A DNA stretch of 64,000 bases from Ardenticatenaceae bacterium (GTDB taxonomy: Bacteria > Chloroflexota > Anaerolineae > Promineifilales > Promineifilaceae), in NCBI GenBank assembly GCA_020634235.1, contig JACKCB010000001.1, positions 868,001 through 932,000 of the forward strand, given 5' to 3'. The first letter of the stretch is position 1, and each line of letters begins with the position of its first letter. The position numbers and the translations under genes are program-made. This document shows positions 25,663 through 35,020 of this stretch, piece by piece. Below the pieces are notes generated by a model that saw nothing but the letters and a program-made list of their open reading frames with translations, did not search any database and had not been told where the DNA came from.

Positions 25663-26120
25663 CCGATGGAAACCTCATCCTGAACGCGCACCCGCGGCGT
25701 CCGTCGCAATCGCTCCGCCTGCGCCACCAGGTCGGCCAATGTCCGGCTGCGCAGTTGGCCCAAAATACTGGCCTGCAATTCACCAAAGAAGTCGTGGCCG
25801 GGACAAATGAGCGTGCGCGGGCAGTCCTGTGGCCGGACCTGGCAAACGTTCACACACACCGGTCCTTCAACCGCTTCTAGAATGTTCAGCATCGTGATTG
25901 CCTGCGCCGGTTGGGCCAATCCTACGCCCCCGGCCGGGCCAGATACCGTGCGCACCAGGCCAGAACGCGCCAGATCATTGGCAATCTTATGCAAAAATGC
26001 CTTCGGCACCCCCGTCTTCTGCGCAATGACGCGGGTAGGCATCAACTGTGTGGCTTCGTGAACCCCAAGTTCAATCATAATTCGGACAGCGTAATCGGCA
26101 CGACGACTTATCTGAAACAT
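25659..26120 (-). CDS. Rrf2-family iron-sulfur regulator
   Basis: A 153-residue winged-helix regulator of the Rrf2 (IscR/NsrR) family. The DNA-binding helix-turn-helix covers about residues 1-60 (FQISRRADYAVRIM). A Cys cluster Cys89, Cys93, Cys100 and Cys106 could hold an Fe-S centre that senses oxygen, NO or iron. The start at 26120 fits the family N-terminus. It leads the oxidase operon, and a large palindrome lies 53 bases upstream, so it may control itself and the oxidase. Confidence 0.92.
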   Translation of the reverse strand: MFQISRRADYAVRIMIELGVHEATQLMPTRVIAQKTGVPKAFLHKIANDLARSGLVRTVSGPAGGVGLAQPAQAITMLNILEAVEGPVCVNVCQVRPQDCPRTLICPGHDFFGELQASILGQLRSRTLADLVAQAERLRRTPRVRVQDEVSIG

Positions 26121-26172
26121 AGATATTTTAGACCAACTCACTCTACTTTACGAAAAGCATTTTCTTATAAGT

Positions 26173-26211
26173 AGTGATAAATGTCATATGAAATTTATGA
26201 CATTTATCACT
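26173..26211. promoter_or_regulatory. Perfect 16-bp inverted repeat with FNR-like boxes
   Basis: AGTGATAAATGTCATA (26173-26188) and TATGACATTTATCACT (26196-26211) are perfect inverted copies seven bases apart. Each arm also contains an FNR/CRP-type pattern (GTGAT-N4-GTCAT). The site lies between the Rrf2/oxidase operon and the divergent cupin gene. Confidence 0.7.
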
Positions 26212-26356
26212 CAGGCGGCCGGCAGCTCACTCAGCCCGGCCGCTCCCCCACCCTGTTTGCCCAATCACAAGGACAACCCGGCCGGGTTGAGCTATACTCC
26301 AACCATGTACCTGTCACCAGAGAAATCATCACCCACCAAGCACAAGAGGAAGGCTC

Positions 26357-26683
26357 ATGACCTACCAATTCATTGACAGCCTGATTAAACTTTTGCCAGA
26401 GCAGGCCCCCGCCGAAAGCATCATCAGTCGCAAGATTTACAGCGACGACCACGTCACAGTCACCCTCTTCAGCTTTGCGGCCGGGCAGGAGCTAACCGCC
26501 CACACCGCTGCCTACCCGGCCGAACTGCTTTTTCTGCAGGGCGTGGCTACCCTCACTCTGGGCAACGACACCGTAGGCACACAGGTTGGCAGTTGGGTTC
26601 ACATGCCTGCCCACCTGCCCCACAGCGTTTTCGCCCACACACCCTTGCTAATGCTGCTCACGCTATATCGCAGCAAGGAATGA
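26357..26683 (+). CDS. Small cupin protein
   Basis: A 108-residue single-domain cupin. Conserved features are the strand pattern SFAAGQELTAHTA followed by GVATLTLGN and MPAHLPHSV. The first metal-binding motif is degenerate (one His after the Gly), while the His in PAHLPHSV is kept. Such proteins bind small ligands or metals in a beta barrel. It reads away from the Rrf2 operon and six bases before the YwiC-like gene. Function is unknown. Confidence 0.85.
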   Translation: MTYQFIDSLIKLLPEQAPAESIISRKIYSDDHVTVTLFSFAAGQELTAHTAAYPAELLFLQGVATLTLGNDTVGTQVGSWVHMPAHLPHSVFAHTPLLMLLTLYRSKE

Positions 26684-26689
26684 GCAGCA

Positions 26690-27520
26690 ATGACCACGCC
26701 TGATGCCGCCTCCCGGCCGGGAGCCGCCAAACACAGCTTCTTCCGCAAGAGCCTGGTACTACCCGCCGAGCACGGCGCCTGGGCCTGGCTCATGGTGCCC
26801 TTCGTGGTGGGCAGCAGCGTGGCCGGGCAGCTCCACCCAGCCATCTTCCTGACCCTGGTGGGCGGCCTGGCCGCCTTCCTCATGCGCCAGCCGGCCACCA
26901 TCTGGCTGCGCATTCGCCAGGGGCGCGGCCGGCGGCGCGACGAACCCCTGGCCCGCGGCTGGACAGTGGGCCTGGCGCTGGTGGGACTGCTGGCCCTGTT
27001 AGGGCTGTTGGCCTTGCAGCGCACGGCCATCTTGTGGCTCTTGCCGCCGCTGGGACTGCTGCTGGCCTTTTACCTGTGGGCCGCCCTCAGCCGCCAGACC
27101 AGCGTGCGCACCTTGTGGATGGAGCTGGCCGGCGCGGCCGGGTTGGCCGCTATGGCCCCGGCCGGGTACATTGCCGCCACCGGCCAGATTGATGCCACCG
27201 CCTGGAACCTGTGGGCGCTGCTGGCCGGGCAAAACGTGCTGGGCGCCCTCTACGTCCGCCAGCGCATCGCCGACACCCACCAACGCCCCATGAACCGCAT
27301 GGCCATCCTGCTGGCCCACCTGGGCGGGCTGCTGCTGGCCGCCGGCCTGGTGTGGATTCAGCCCACCGGTTGGCCAGCCCTGCTGCCCTTCGCCGCCTTC
27401 CTGCTGCGGGCCGGCTGGCTGGCCCTGGCTCCCCGGCCGGTGGCCAACGTCAAACGTTTCGGCTTCCTGGAATTGGGCATAGAAATCCTGGGCGGCCTCT
27501 GCTACATCGCCGCCTTCTGA
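26690..27520 (+). CDS. YwiC-like membrane protein
   Basis: A 276-residue polytopic protein. The N-terminal signature LVLPAEHGAWAWLMVPF identifies the YwiC family, distant relatives of UbiA prenyltransferases. About eight helices follow. In Bacillus subtilis ywiC lies near fnr and nitrate-reductase genes; here it lies beside an FNR-like operator and the oxidase operon. Function of the family is not established. Confidence 0.85.
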   Translation: MTTPDAASRPGAAKHSFFRKSLVLPAEHGAWAWLMVPFVVGSSVAGQLHPAIFLTLVGGLAAFLMRQPATIWLRIRQGRGRRRDEPLARGWTVGLALVGLLALLGLLALQRTAILWLLPPLGLLLAFYLWAALSRQTSVRTLWMELAGAAGLAAMAPAGYIAATGQIDATAWNLWALLAGQNVLGALYVRQRIADTHQRPMNRMAILLAHLGGLLLAAGLVWIQPTGWPALLPFAAFLLRAGWLALAPRPVANVKRFGFLELGIEILGGLCYIAAF

Positions 27521-27530
27521 CCACAATGTT

Positions 27531-29786
27531 ATGCATCTCCGGACAAAGATAACGGGGGCGGTTCGGGCGGCCTGGGTGGCTATCGCTCCCGGCCGGCGCG
27601 CCTGGCAAGGGGCCAGCCTGGGCCTGGCCATTCTGCTCCTCTGGATCACCCTGTGGACCGGCCGGGACGCCCTGGCCCCAACCGGCTGGCTTAGCTATCT
27701 GCTGGGTGTTGGCGGGCTGCTCCTGCTGGCCGGCCTGGCCAGTGGCCTGGTGCTGGGGCTGCTGCGCTGGCTGTTGGCCAACGTGCCAGCCCACTACGCG
27801 TGGCTGCTGCTGGCCACCATTGGGCTGCTGGCCCTGCCTTTTGGCAATTTCACCCCGGCCGGGAGCATCATCACCATCACCACCTTTTGCCTCATCGCCT
27901 CAGCCCTGGGTGCAGCCGGCTGGATATTGCTGCACGGCGGCTGGCGCAGCCTCACCCCAACCCACCGCGCTATCTGGCTGCTGGGGCTGGTTGTGGGTGG
28001 GGGCGGCCTGGCGGCCGGGCTGCCCTGGCTGCTGGTGAGCGGCGGGCCGGCGGCACCGGCCGGCAGCGTGACCACCCCGCCTGGCCTGGCCCCCCTGGCC
28101 TTGCCCAACCCGGCCGGGCCGGGCAGCTACCTGGTAAAGACCCTGACCTACGGCAGCGGCACAGACCGCCACCGGCCGGAATATGGCCCCGAGGCCAGCC
28201 TGATCACAACGACGGTCAATGGTGACCCGTTTTTGTCCGGCTGGAGCGCGCTGCGCACCGCCTATTGGGGCTTTGATGAGCAGGCGCTGCCGCGCAACGG
28301 GCGGGTGTGGTACCCGGCCGGGGATGGGCCGTTCCCACTGGTCCTGATGGTGCATGGCAACCACAACATGGCCGATGGCTCGGACCCTGGCTATGCGTAC
28401 CTGGGAGAGCTGCTGGCCAGCCGGGGCTTCATCGCCGTCTCGATAGACCAGAACTTCCTCAACGGCTCCATCATTGGCAATGCGTTCAGCTTTGAGCCTT
28501 TGCAGCAGGAGAACGATGCCCGCGCCTGGTTGCTGCTGGAGCACTTGCACCAGTGGCAAGCGTGGCAGCAGACGCCGGGCAACCCGTTTTACCAGCAGGT
28601 AGACATGGCCAACATCGGCCTGGTAGGCCATTCGCGCGGTGGCGAGGCGGCAGCCATTGCCGCCACCTTCAACCGGCTGCCCTACTACCCGGACAATGCG
28701 CGCATCCGCCTGGATTACCAGTTTAGCATTCGCGCCGTGGCGGCCATTGCCCCCACCGATGGACAGTACAACCCGGCCGGGCGGCCCAATCCCCTGGCCA
28801 ACGTCAGCTACCTCACCCTGCACGGCAGCCACGACATGGATGTCACCTCCTTTGCCGGGGCCAATCAGTATACCCGCACCAGCTTCACCGATGGCCGGCC
28901 GGACTGGTTCAAGGCGTCGCTGTACATTTATGGGGCCAATCACGGCCAGTTCAACACCGGTTGGGGGAGCTACGACGTGCCGCCACCGGGGGGAAACCTC
29001 TACAATACCGGCCAGCTTTTGCCGGCAGAAGCCCAGCGCCAGGTGGCCCAGGTCTACCTGTCCGCCTTCTTGGAGACGATGCTGCGCCAGGGCACGGATT
29101 ACCGGCCGCTCTTCCGCGATTTTCGCACCGGGCTGGCCTGGCTGCCAGACACAGTTTATGTCAATAACTATGCTGACCCCGGCGACCGCTACGTGGCCAC
29201 CTTTGAAGAAGACCTGGACGTGACGACGACAACGCTGCCGGCCGGGCAGCTGCAGAGCGCCTTCCTGACCCGCTGGCGCGAGCAGCGGCAGGGGAGCAAG
29301 CGTGGACTGCGTGAAAATGGGGTGGTTAACCTGGGTTGGGATGCGGCCAGGGCAAACGGCCAGCCAGCGTATGCAGTCCGGCTCCCGGCCGGGGCGCTGG
29401 CGCTCACGGCGTCCGATGCGCTAATCTTTGCCCTGGCAGATAATCGGGACCCGGCCGGGGCGGCAACCACACCCACCGACCTGACGCTGGAGCTGGTGGA
29501 TGGCGCCGGCGCGCTGGCGCAGTTGCCGCTGAGCACGGTGGGGGCGCTGCCGCCCCGGCTGGCGGCACAGCTCACCAGGTTGCCCTTTGCCCAAGAGGTA
29601 GAGCTGTCGGAACCGGTGCTGCAGCATTACGCCTTCCCCCTGGCCTGGTTTGTGATGGCGAACCCGGCGTTTGACCCGGCCGGGATAACCACCATCCGCT
29701 TTGTGTTTGACCGCACCCCGGCCGGGGAAATCCTTCTGGACGACATTGGCTTCAACCAGCCCCAGACCCAACCCTGGCCACCCTGA
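27531..29786 (+). CDS. Membrane-bound alpha/beta hydrolase
   Basis: A 751-residue protein. Four or more helices occupy about residues 28-185. An alpha/beta hydrolase domain follows at about 255-530, with VLMVHGNHN near the oxyanion strand and the nucleophile elbow GHSRGG (Ser in the centre); the candidate His is in YIYGANHGQFN. A beta-rich region completes the C-terminus. The fold resembles dienelactone hydrolase/PET-like enzymes. It starts ten bases after the YwiC gene. The substrate is unknown. Confidence 0.82.
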   Translation: MHLRTKITGAVRAAWVAIAPGRRAWQGASLGLAILLLWITLWTGRDALAPTGWLSYLLGVGGLLLLAGLASGLVLGLLRWLLANVPAHYAWLLLATIGLLALPFGNFTPAGSIITITTFCLIASALGAAGWILLHGGWRSLTPTHRAIWLLGLVVGGGGLAAGLPWLLVSGGPAAPAGSVTTPPGLAPLALPNPAGPGSYLVKTLTYGSGTDRHRPEYGPEASLITTTVNGDPFLSGWSALRTAYWGFDEQALPRNGRVWYPAGDGPFPLVLMVHGNHNMADGSDPGYAYLGELLASRGFIAVSIDQNFLNGSIIGNAFSFEPLQQENDARAWLLLEHLHQWQAWQQTPGNPFYQQVDMANIGLVGHSRGGEAAAIAATFNRLPYYPDNARIRLDYQFSIRAVAAIAPTDGQYNPAGRPNPLANVSYLTLHGSHDMDVTSFAGANQYTRTSFTDGRPDWFKASLYIYGANHGQFNTGWGSYDVPPPGGNLYNTGQLLPAEAQRQVAQVYLSAFLETMLRQGTDYRPLFRDFRTGLAWLPDTVYVNNYADPGDRYVATFEEDLDVTTTTLPAGQLQSAFLTRWREQRQGSKRGLRENGVVNLGWDAARANGQPAYAVRLPAGALALTASDALIFALADNRDPAGAATTPTDLTLELVDGAGALAQLPLSTVGALPPRLAAQLTRLPFAQEVELSEPVLQHYAFPLAWFVMANPAFDPAGITTIRFVFDRTPAGEILLDDIGFNQPQTQPWPP

Positions 29787-29936
29787 TGGGTCAAATTCCC
29801 CATGCCCTGTGGGTAATAGGCCGAATTTACCCACCCCCCTGGCCGCATTATGATCATAGTAACATAAGGTGTGCTCTGGTGGTCGGTGGCTCTCCACACC
29901 TGCCACCCCAGGCACAGAAGACACGTTATTCATGAA

Positions 29937-29970
29937 GAAAGTCGGGCACCAGAACAGGTGCCCGACTTTC
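29937..29970 (+). terminator. Perfect hairpin after the hydrolase
   Basis: GAAAGTCGGGCACC and its exact complement (29957-29970) around AGAACA form a 14-bp stem followed by GTTATTTTG. It should terminate the cupin-YwiC-hydrolase transcript. Confidence 0.8.
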
Positions 29971-30033
29971 GTTATTTTGGGGATCCCGGCCGGTGAATAC
30001 AAAGCGTACCAATGCCGGTTCTCCGCAACACAA

Positions 30034-30064
30034 AAGGCCGGGCACCCGTTGGGCGCCCGGCCTT
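30034..30064 (-). terminator. Hairpin after the multihaem operon
   Basis: AAGGCCGGGCACCC (30034-30047) pairs with GGGCGCCCGGCCTT (30051-30064) with one mismatch. On the minus strand it is followed by a T-rich tail. It lies 67 bases after the decahaem gene stop. Confidence 0.75.
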
Positions 30065-30130
30065 CTTCGCTTCACGCAAACCATCGCGTCAGGCCAGGAA
30101 GCACTGACACAGGTAGCTAACGGAAACCGC

Positions 30131-32392
30131 CTACGGAGCGGCTGCTTCCGGCACCGCGACTGGTGGCCGTGTCATCGCTGTCACATCACCACCCAGATCA
30201 TTGATGGAGTCATACAGAATCTGCATAACATACTGGCCATTATGGGCAAACGCACCCGGATCCTTGGCCGTATATTGGTAATTGTACGCCGCCGTCAGGC
30301 TGCGCGGCGTCCAGGCATTGTAACCCGTGCTCTCACCTTCATCCGCAACGCCATTACCATTGTCATCAACAAAGAAGTAGGGATAGGCGTTGGGGTTGTA
30401 GAAGATAGGAGTTCCAACGACATCGGCGGCATACGCTTGCAGCGATGCGAAAAGGATCTCGCGCATCGTGGCGATTTCGTTGGCAATGCCCTCAGTGGCG
30501 TCACCGTCACCATCGTAGTCGATGTTGCCTTCATCCCGTTCCACGCGGATGTTCATCAAGTCATCCTTTGTGGCCACGGTCTCGTGGCACTCGGCACACT
30601 CTTCAAACACAACTTCCAGTGCATGGGTCGAATGGCACTCATTGCAGGTGTTAAAGGCACCCACATGCTCATTCCTACCATTGTACTCCTGCCCAGTGTA
30701 CTCGTAAGCACCCTTGGCTTCGGTGCCAAACAAGGTCACCGCTGCGGCGAAGTAATGGATGTTCCGGAAGCGCAGGTTTTCAGACGGAGTGTCCGGGTCC
30801 AGACCATTGATGGCCCGGTTCACGCTAACCGTGGACTCGCGCCCCTGGTGACAACTGATGCACAGGTTACTGCCCAGGTCATCCGTGGCCAGGGTCGCGC
30901 CGCTGGGGAAGGGCACCGACTCGATTTCACGAATGGTGAACTCTTGCAGGTCATTGTGGCAGGTGGCACAAGCCAGGCCATTGGAGGCTGGCTGCGCAAT
31001 GGACACACCCTCGTCAATGAACAGAGGCAAGCCGGCCGCGCTGTGGCAGCGGCTGCAGGTGCCGGGCACAATGCCGCCATCCTCTTCCCCGTCCCAATGA
31101 CGGAAGGCCTCTTCAGAGCCAGCGAAGTGACCGTGGTCAATGCGGCGCAGCGTAGTCATGTCGATCGGGCTGCTGACGGCCGCGTTGAGATCCTCGATGG
31201 AGTCATACAGCAGTTGAATGACGTACTTGGCTCCATGAGCGAACCGGCCGGGATCCTTCAACGACACCTGGTAGTTGTAGGCAGCTTTGGCCAACCGCGG
31301 CGTCCAGGCATTGTACCTGTTGTCGTTGGTCAGCTCGTCTTCACTGCCTTCCCCATCCCCATTGGTGTCAATGAAGAAGTACGGGTAAGCGCTCTCGTTG
31401 TAGAGAATGGGCGTGCCGGCCACTTCGGTGGCATACGCCTGCATCTGCGTATACAGAATCGCGCGCAGTCCTTCGATCTCGTAATAGATGCCTTCATCCA
31501 TGTTGCCGTTGCCGTCATAATCGACCAGCGAACCATTCATGCGGATGTCTACCAGGTCATCAGCACTACGCAGATCAGCGTGGCACCCCTGGCAGTCCTC
31601 GAAGCGCACTTCCAGAGTATGCGGGTCGTGGCAAGAGGAGCAGGTATTGTACCCTTCCACATGGTCAAACCGGGAATCATAGGACTTGCCGTCATATTCA
31701 TACCCGCCCATGGCCAGCTTGCCATACTGCGTCGCCGCGGCCGCGTAGTAGTGAATATTGGTGAAGCCCAGGTCCGGGCTTACCGTGTCCACATCTTCCG
31801 GCGCAAGACCAGCATTGGCAATAGACTCATCCACGCTCAGCTTTGAGGCGCGACCCTGGTGGCACTGCATACAACGCGCCTCCGGCCCCAGACCCGTGAT
31901 CTCCGCCCCAGACGGGAAGACAACACTGGTCAGTGTCAGCGTGGCATCATTGTGGCAGGCCTCACAGGTGATAACCGTGCCGATTGGTGCCGGATTATCT
32001 ACCACCCCGGCTTCTGTTCCATCGGCTCCCAGGAAATCCTGGAAGCCCGGCGTGCTGTGACATTTAGCACAGTTTGCCGGTACTTCTTGGGGATCATCTT
32101 CGTTCCAATGGACGAAGGCCTCGGCGGTCTTATCGGCATGGGCCGAACCAGCCCACTGCGCCTCAAAAGGCACCACCGAGACAACAGGTTCCACAACAGC
32201 CGGACATTCCGGACAAGGCTCCACCTCAGGACAGGTGGGGGCTTCCACATCCGGACATTCGCCGGGAACCTCAACAATACGGGTAACTTCTACGGTTTCG
32301 GTAGTCGTACTGCCGCCGTCGCTACACGCCGCCAGGGCGAAAAGGACGAACAGGACGAGCACCAGATACATAAACGATCTTCTGTGCTTCAT
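30131..32392 (-). CDS. Decahaem lipoprotein cytochrome c, internally duplicated
   Basis: A 753-residue exported cytochrome. The signal ends LAAC (Cys23), so it is a lipoprotein; a Cys/Pro/Glu-rich spacer follows. Ten CXXCH haem sites fall into two matching sets of five: CAKCH, CEACH, CMQCH, CSSCH, CQGCH and CSRCH, CATCH, CISCH, CNECH, CAECH. Each half has the same order, including FAHG/FAHN and YVIQLLYDSI/YVMQILYDSI, so the gene arose by duplication. Acidic loops such as DTNGDGEGSED and DYDGDGDATEG look like calcium sites. It is the last gene of the multihaem cluster and a likely outer-face or terminal electron acceptor. Confidence 0.92.
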   Translation of the reverse strand: MKHRRSFMYLVLVLFVLFALAACSDGGSTTTETVEVTRIVEVPGECPDVEAPTCPEVEPCPECPAVVEPVVSVVPFEAQWAGSAHADKTAEAFVHWNEDDPQEVPANCAKCHSTPGFQDFLGADGTEAGVVDNPAPIGTVITCEACHNDATLTLTSVVFPSGAEITGLGPEARCMQCHQGRASKLSVDESIANAGLAPEDVDTVSPDLGFTNIHYYAAAATQYGKLAMGGYEYDGKSYDSRFDHVEGYNTCSSCHDPHTLEVRFEDCQGCHADLRSADDLVDIRMNGSLVDYDGNGNMDEGIYYEIEGLRAILYTQMQAYATEVAGTPILYNESAYPYFFIDTNGDGEGSEDELTNDNRYNAWTPRLAKAAYNYQVSLKDPGRFAHGAKYVIQLLYDSIEDLNAAVSSPIDMTTLRRIDHGHFAGSEEAFRHWDGEEDGGIVPGTCSRCHSAAGLPLFIDEGVSIAQPASNGLACATCHNDLQEFTIREIESVPFPSGATLATDDLGSNLCISCHQGRESTVSVNRAINGLDPDTPSENLRFRNIHYFAAAVTLFGTEAKGAYEYTGQEYNGRNEHVGAFNTCNECHSTHALEVVFEECAECHETVATKDDLMNIRVERDEGNIDYDGDGDATEGIANEIATMREILFASLQAYAADVVGTPIFYNPNAYPYFFVDDNGNGVADEGESTGYNAWTPRSLTAAYNYQYTAKDPGAFAHNGQYVMQILYDSINDLGGDVTAMTRPPVAVPEAAAP

Positions 32393-32473
32393 TGTGAATC
32401 TCCTCCAAGCAACTCTTGAATGACACGTTAGACAGACTATTTACTCAACTGCGCCGATGAACAAGGCAGGACG

Positions 32474-33331
32474 CTAGGGCACGGCAGTAGCCAGGGGCAC
32501 AAAAACCTCCTGAGTCACCCGCGGCACCGTTGTGATTGCCGTCTGTTCAAAGGTAAAAGCCCACACAACAACAGCCAGGATAGCGGCTCCAATGACAAGA
32601 CTGAACGCAAAGTAAATGCGCTGGCGATGCACCAGAACTGGCTGCTCTAAAGCTGGCCAGGGATCACCACCGCTCTCTAAGCGTTCCAATTCAAGCGCAT
32701 GTTCCTCCTCCATCTGATGCCGTGGCATCTTTCCGGTGAATATGCTGGGATTGAAGTGTTTGATATGGACATTGTACATATGCCACACAATAATCGCCGA
32801 CACAGCCAGGATAGCCTCCCCACCATGGGCCGCTTTGGCCATGGGGATTAGCTGGCCAGGAAAGACCGCCGTAAATGCAATGGGGTTCCACATGACGAAG
32901 CCGGTGAGGGTCATCAAGACGGTACCCCAGACAACCGCCCAATATTCAAATTTCTCTCCAAAGTTGAATTTGAGCATCCTGGGTGCTTCGTCGGTAAAGC
33001 CCAGGTTGTGGCGAACGAATTGCACAAGGTCATCATAATCCTTGCGCGTGGGAAACATGGGCATGCGTTCGCGCCGCACGTAATAGCGGTAGGCTGCCAC
33101 AAAAACGCCAAAAAGTGAGCCGAGCACCAGGACAAACGCCGAGTAATGGTGAATGATCCGCACGAGTTCGATGCCACCCATCCACCTTACCATGGTTTGC
33201 GCCCAAGACTCGGTGGCAAACTTCTGGGGAAGGCCGGTAATGGCCAGGATGGTGAAGCTGATGAGCAGCACGGCGTGCTCAATTCGGGCACCCAAACGAA
33301 AACGTGGGTACTGTTCGGTCTTATTGCTCAT
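32474..33331 (-). CDS. Four-helix di-haem cytochrome b
   Basis: A 285-residue membrane protein of the formate-dehydrogenase gamma/PhsC-like cytochrome b family. Helices lie at about residues 18-38, 60-82, 135-155, 178-200 and 245-268. His in ARIEHAV, IIHHYSAF, AAHGGEA and VWHMYNVH are candidate haem ligands. It should oxidise or reduce quinone and exchange electrons with the flanking multihaem proteins. Its ATG lies 11 bases inside the 14-haem gene, so they are co-translated. Confidence 0.87.
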   Translation of the reverse strand: MSNKTEQYPRFRLGARIEHAVLLISFTILAITGLPQKFATESWAQTMVRWMGGIELVRIIHHYSAFVLVLGSLFGVFVAAYRYYVRRERMPMFPTRKDYDDLVQFVRHNLGFTDEAPRMLKFNFGEKFEYWAVVWGTVLMTLTGFVMWNPIAFTAVFPGQLIPMAKAAHGGEAILAVSAIIVWHMYNVHIKHFNPSIFTGKMPRHQMEEEHALELERLESGGDPWPALEQPVLVHRQRIYFAFSLVIGAAILAVVVWAFTFEQTAITTVPRVTQEVFVPLATAVP

Positions 33332-35018
33332 TGTTGTCCTGCTCCTGCGGACGTGGCTTGCCAAAGCGAAAACGTACGCGCCGGTAGATATCGGTGACCA
33401 CCAGGAAACCTAAGGAGGCCAGGGTGGCAGGGATGACTATCTTGTAGAAAAGATTGACCAGATAGATGCCGCGATTGTTCTGCAGCGACGGGACGTAGTG
33501 GCTGGTCCAGGCGGATGGGAAGTTCTCGGTGGCGTCGGGGTGGCACTGCTGGCAGGTGGCCAACAGGTTAGCCTGGATGCCGTTGTCGGGGTCATCTGGC
33601 CGGCGGATATCGTGCACGCCATGACAGTCGTAGCACACGGCTTCGTTGAACTGGCTGGAGGGATCGGTTGAGTTGAAGAGCAGCGCACTTGTACCATGGA
33701 AATCGGCGACGTAGGTGCGGAAGACGTCGGTCGAAATATCATACTGGCTCATGAGTTCTTCATCAGCATGGCACTGGGCGCAGATCTCCGGGGAGCGGAC
33801 GCGGTAGAGGGTGGTGGTGGGATTGGCGATGTTGTGCACGCCATGGCAATCGATGCAGGTGGGGACGTCTTCGTTCTCATCATCGATCAGGGCTGAGCCG
33901 TGGACGCTTTCCCGGTACTGGTCAAAGATGGTGCTGTGGCACTGCTGACAGGTGTGGGAGATGCGAGAGCGGGGTTCGTTGGGTGTGGGTGTATTGTGCG
34001 AGCCATGGCAGTCGGTACAGACGGCGGCGTCCAGGTTTCCCTCATCCAGAGCGGTGCCATGAACGTCGTCCAGGGTGCGGTTGTATTTCTGCTCGTGACA
34101 GTCAACGCACAAGGGGTAACGGGCAATGCGATACTCGCGGAGGGTGGCCTCTTGAATAGGCTCGTGGGGGAAGCGATAGTCTGTGTGGCAGTCGTTGCAA
34201 ACCAGCGGCTGCCAGGGGTTGTCTGCCCCGTGAACGGAGGCGTGCAGGTCATCGGGGTTGACGGTGAGGGGCAGCGTTTCGCCGCCGGAGAGGGTGGTGA
34301 AGATCCCCGGCCGGGAATGGCAAGCCAGGCAGTATTCGCTACTCACTCTGGGGGCAAACAGACCGTTCTGAATGATGCTGGTTAGTTCTGCCGGGTCAGC
34401 CAGCTCGATACCGGCCGTGGTATGGCAATCAACACAGGCCTGCGTGCCAGCGCCCGCCTGCAATTCGGCCACCGTCAGCACCTCGTGCGAGCCATGACAG
34501 TCGGTGCACACAACTGCATTCTCTGACTCCCGGCCGGGGTGGCTGGTAATGTGCGGCTGAGAATGGCAGCGTTCGCAGGTGGCCGAGCGGGCCAGTTCAT
34601 AGCTGCGTAGATCGGGATAATCTATCGGTGCATGGGGGAATTGATGTTCCGCCGGGGCATGACAGTTGGTACAAGCCAGGGGCGTCTCTGCCTGCACGCC
34701 ATGGGCTGAGTTACTCAGTGCCGCTAGATCAACCCGTGCCGGAATTTCGCTGCCATCAGCCAGGGTAATAACCGCTTCAGAATCAGAATGGCAAAGCCGG
34801 CAGGCCTGGTCTGGGGTATTGTGGATGATGACCGCGTTTTGGGTAGAGGCCCTGGCCAGCGGCGCGGTAAGCAGCGCCCCGGCCGGGGTACCATTGGCTG
34901 CCAGACCATCTTGCGCAAACAACAGGAAAATACTCACGAGTGCCAACAAAGCAATCGCGAGGACCATCCCTGTCAGGCGGCGACGGTCAATTGGGGACAA
35001 GCGCTTATTACCTCGCAC
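33321..35018 (-). CDS. 14-haem membrane-anchored cytochrome c
   Basis: A 565-residue protein with an N-terminal helix (about residues 17-37), fourteen CXXCH sites (from CRLCH to CQQCH) and a C-terminal helix at about 520-540 with a basic tail. It is therefore held at the membrane by both ends. Haem sites are regularly spaced, mostly as CXXCHGXH-type pairs, as in NapC/NirT- and MtrA-like haem wires. The start is GTG at 35018, two bases after the octahaem stop, with no strong ribosome site, so translation is probably coupled. Its likely role is to relay electrons between the cytochrome b and outer proteins. Confidence 0.9.
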   Translation of the reverse strand: MRGNKRLSPIDRRRLTGMVLAIALLALVSIFLLFAQDGLAANGTPAGALLTAPLARASTQNAVIIHNTPDQACRLCHSDSEAVITLADGSEIPARVDLAALSNSAHGVQAETPLACTNCHAPAEHQFPHAPIDYPDLRSYELARSATCERCHSQPHITSHPGRESENAVVCTDCHGSHEVLTVAELQAGAGTQACVDCHTTAGIELADPAELTSIIQNGLFAPRVSSEYCLACHSRPGIFTTLSGGETLPLTVNPDDLHASVHGADNPWQPLVCNDCHTDYRFPHEPIQEATLREYRIARYPLCVDCHEQKYNRTLDDVHGTALDEGNLDAAVCTDCHGSHNTPTPNEPRSRISHTCQQCHSTIFDQYRESVHGSALIDDENEDVPTCIDCHGVHNIANPTTTLYRVRSPEICAQCHADEELMSQYDISTDVFRTYVADFHGTSALLFNSTDPSSQFNEAVCYDCHGVHDIRRPDDPDNGIQANLLATCQQCHPDATENFPSAWTSHYVPSLQNNRGIYLVNLFYKIVIPATLASLGFLVVTDIYRRVRFRFGKPRPQEQDNNEQ

Positions 35019-35020
35019 AG

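Larger units (their letters stand above)
29787..30130. other. Convergent intergenic region with two terminators
   Basis: 344 bases between convergent genes. It holds two terminator hairpins, listed separately, and one CCGGCCGG copy at 29987. No coding sequence is supported. Confidence 0.7.
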
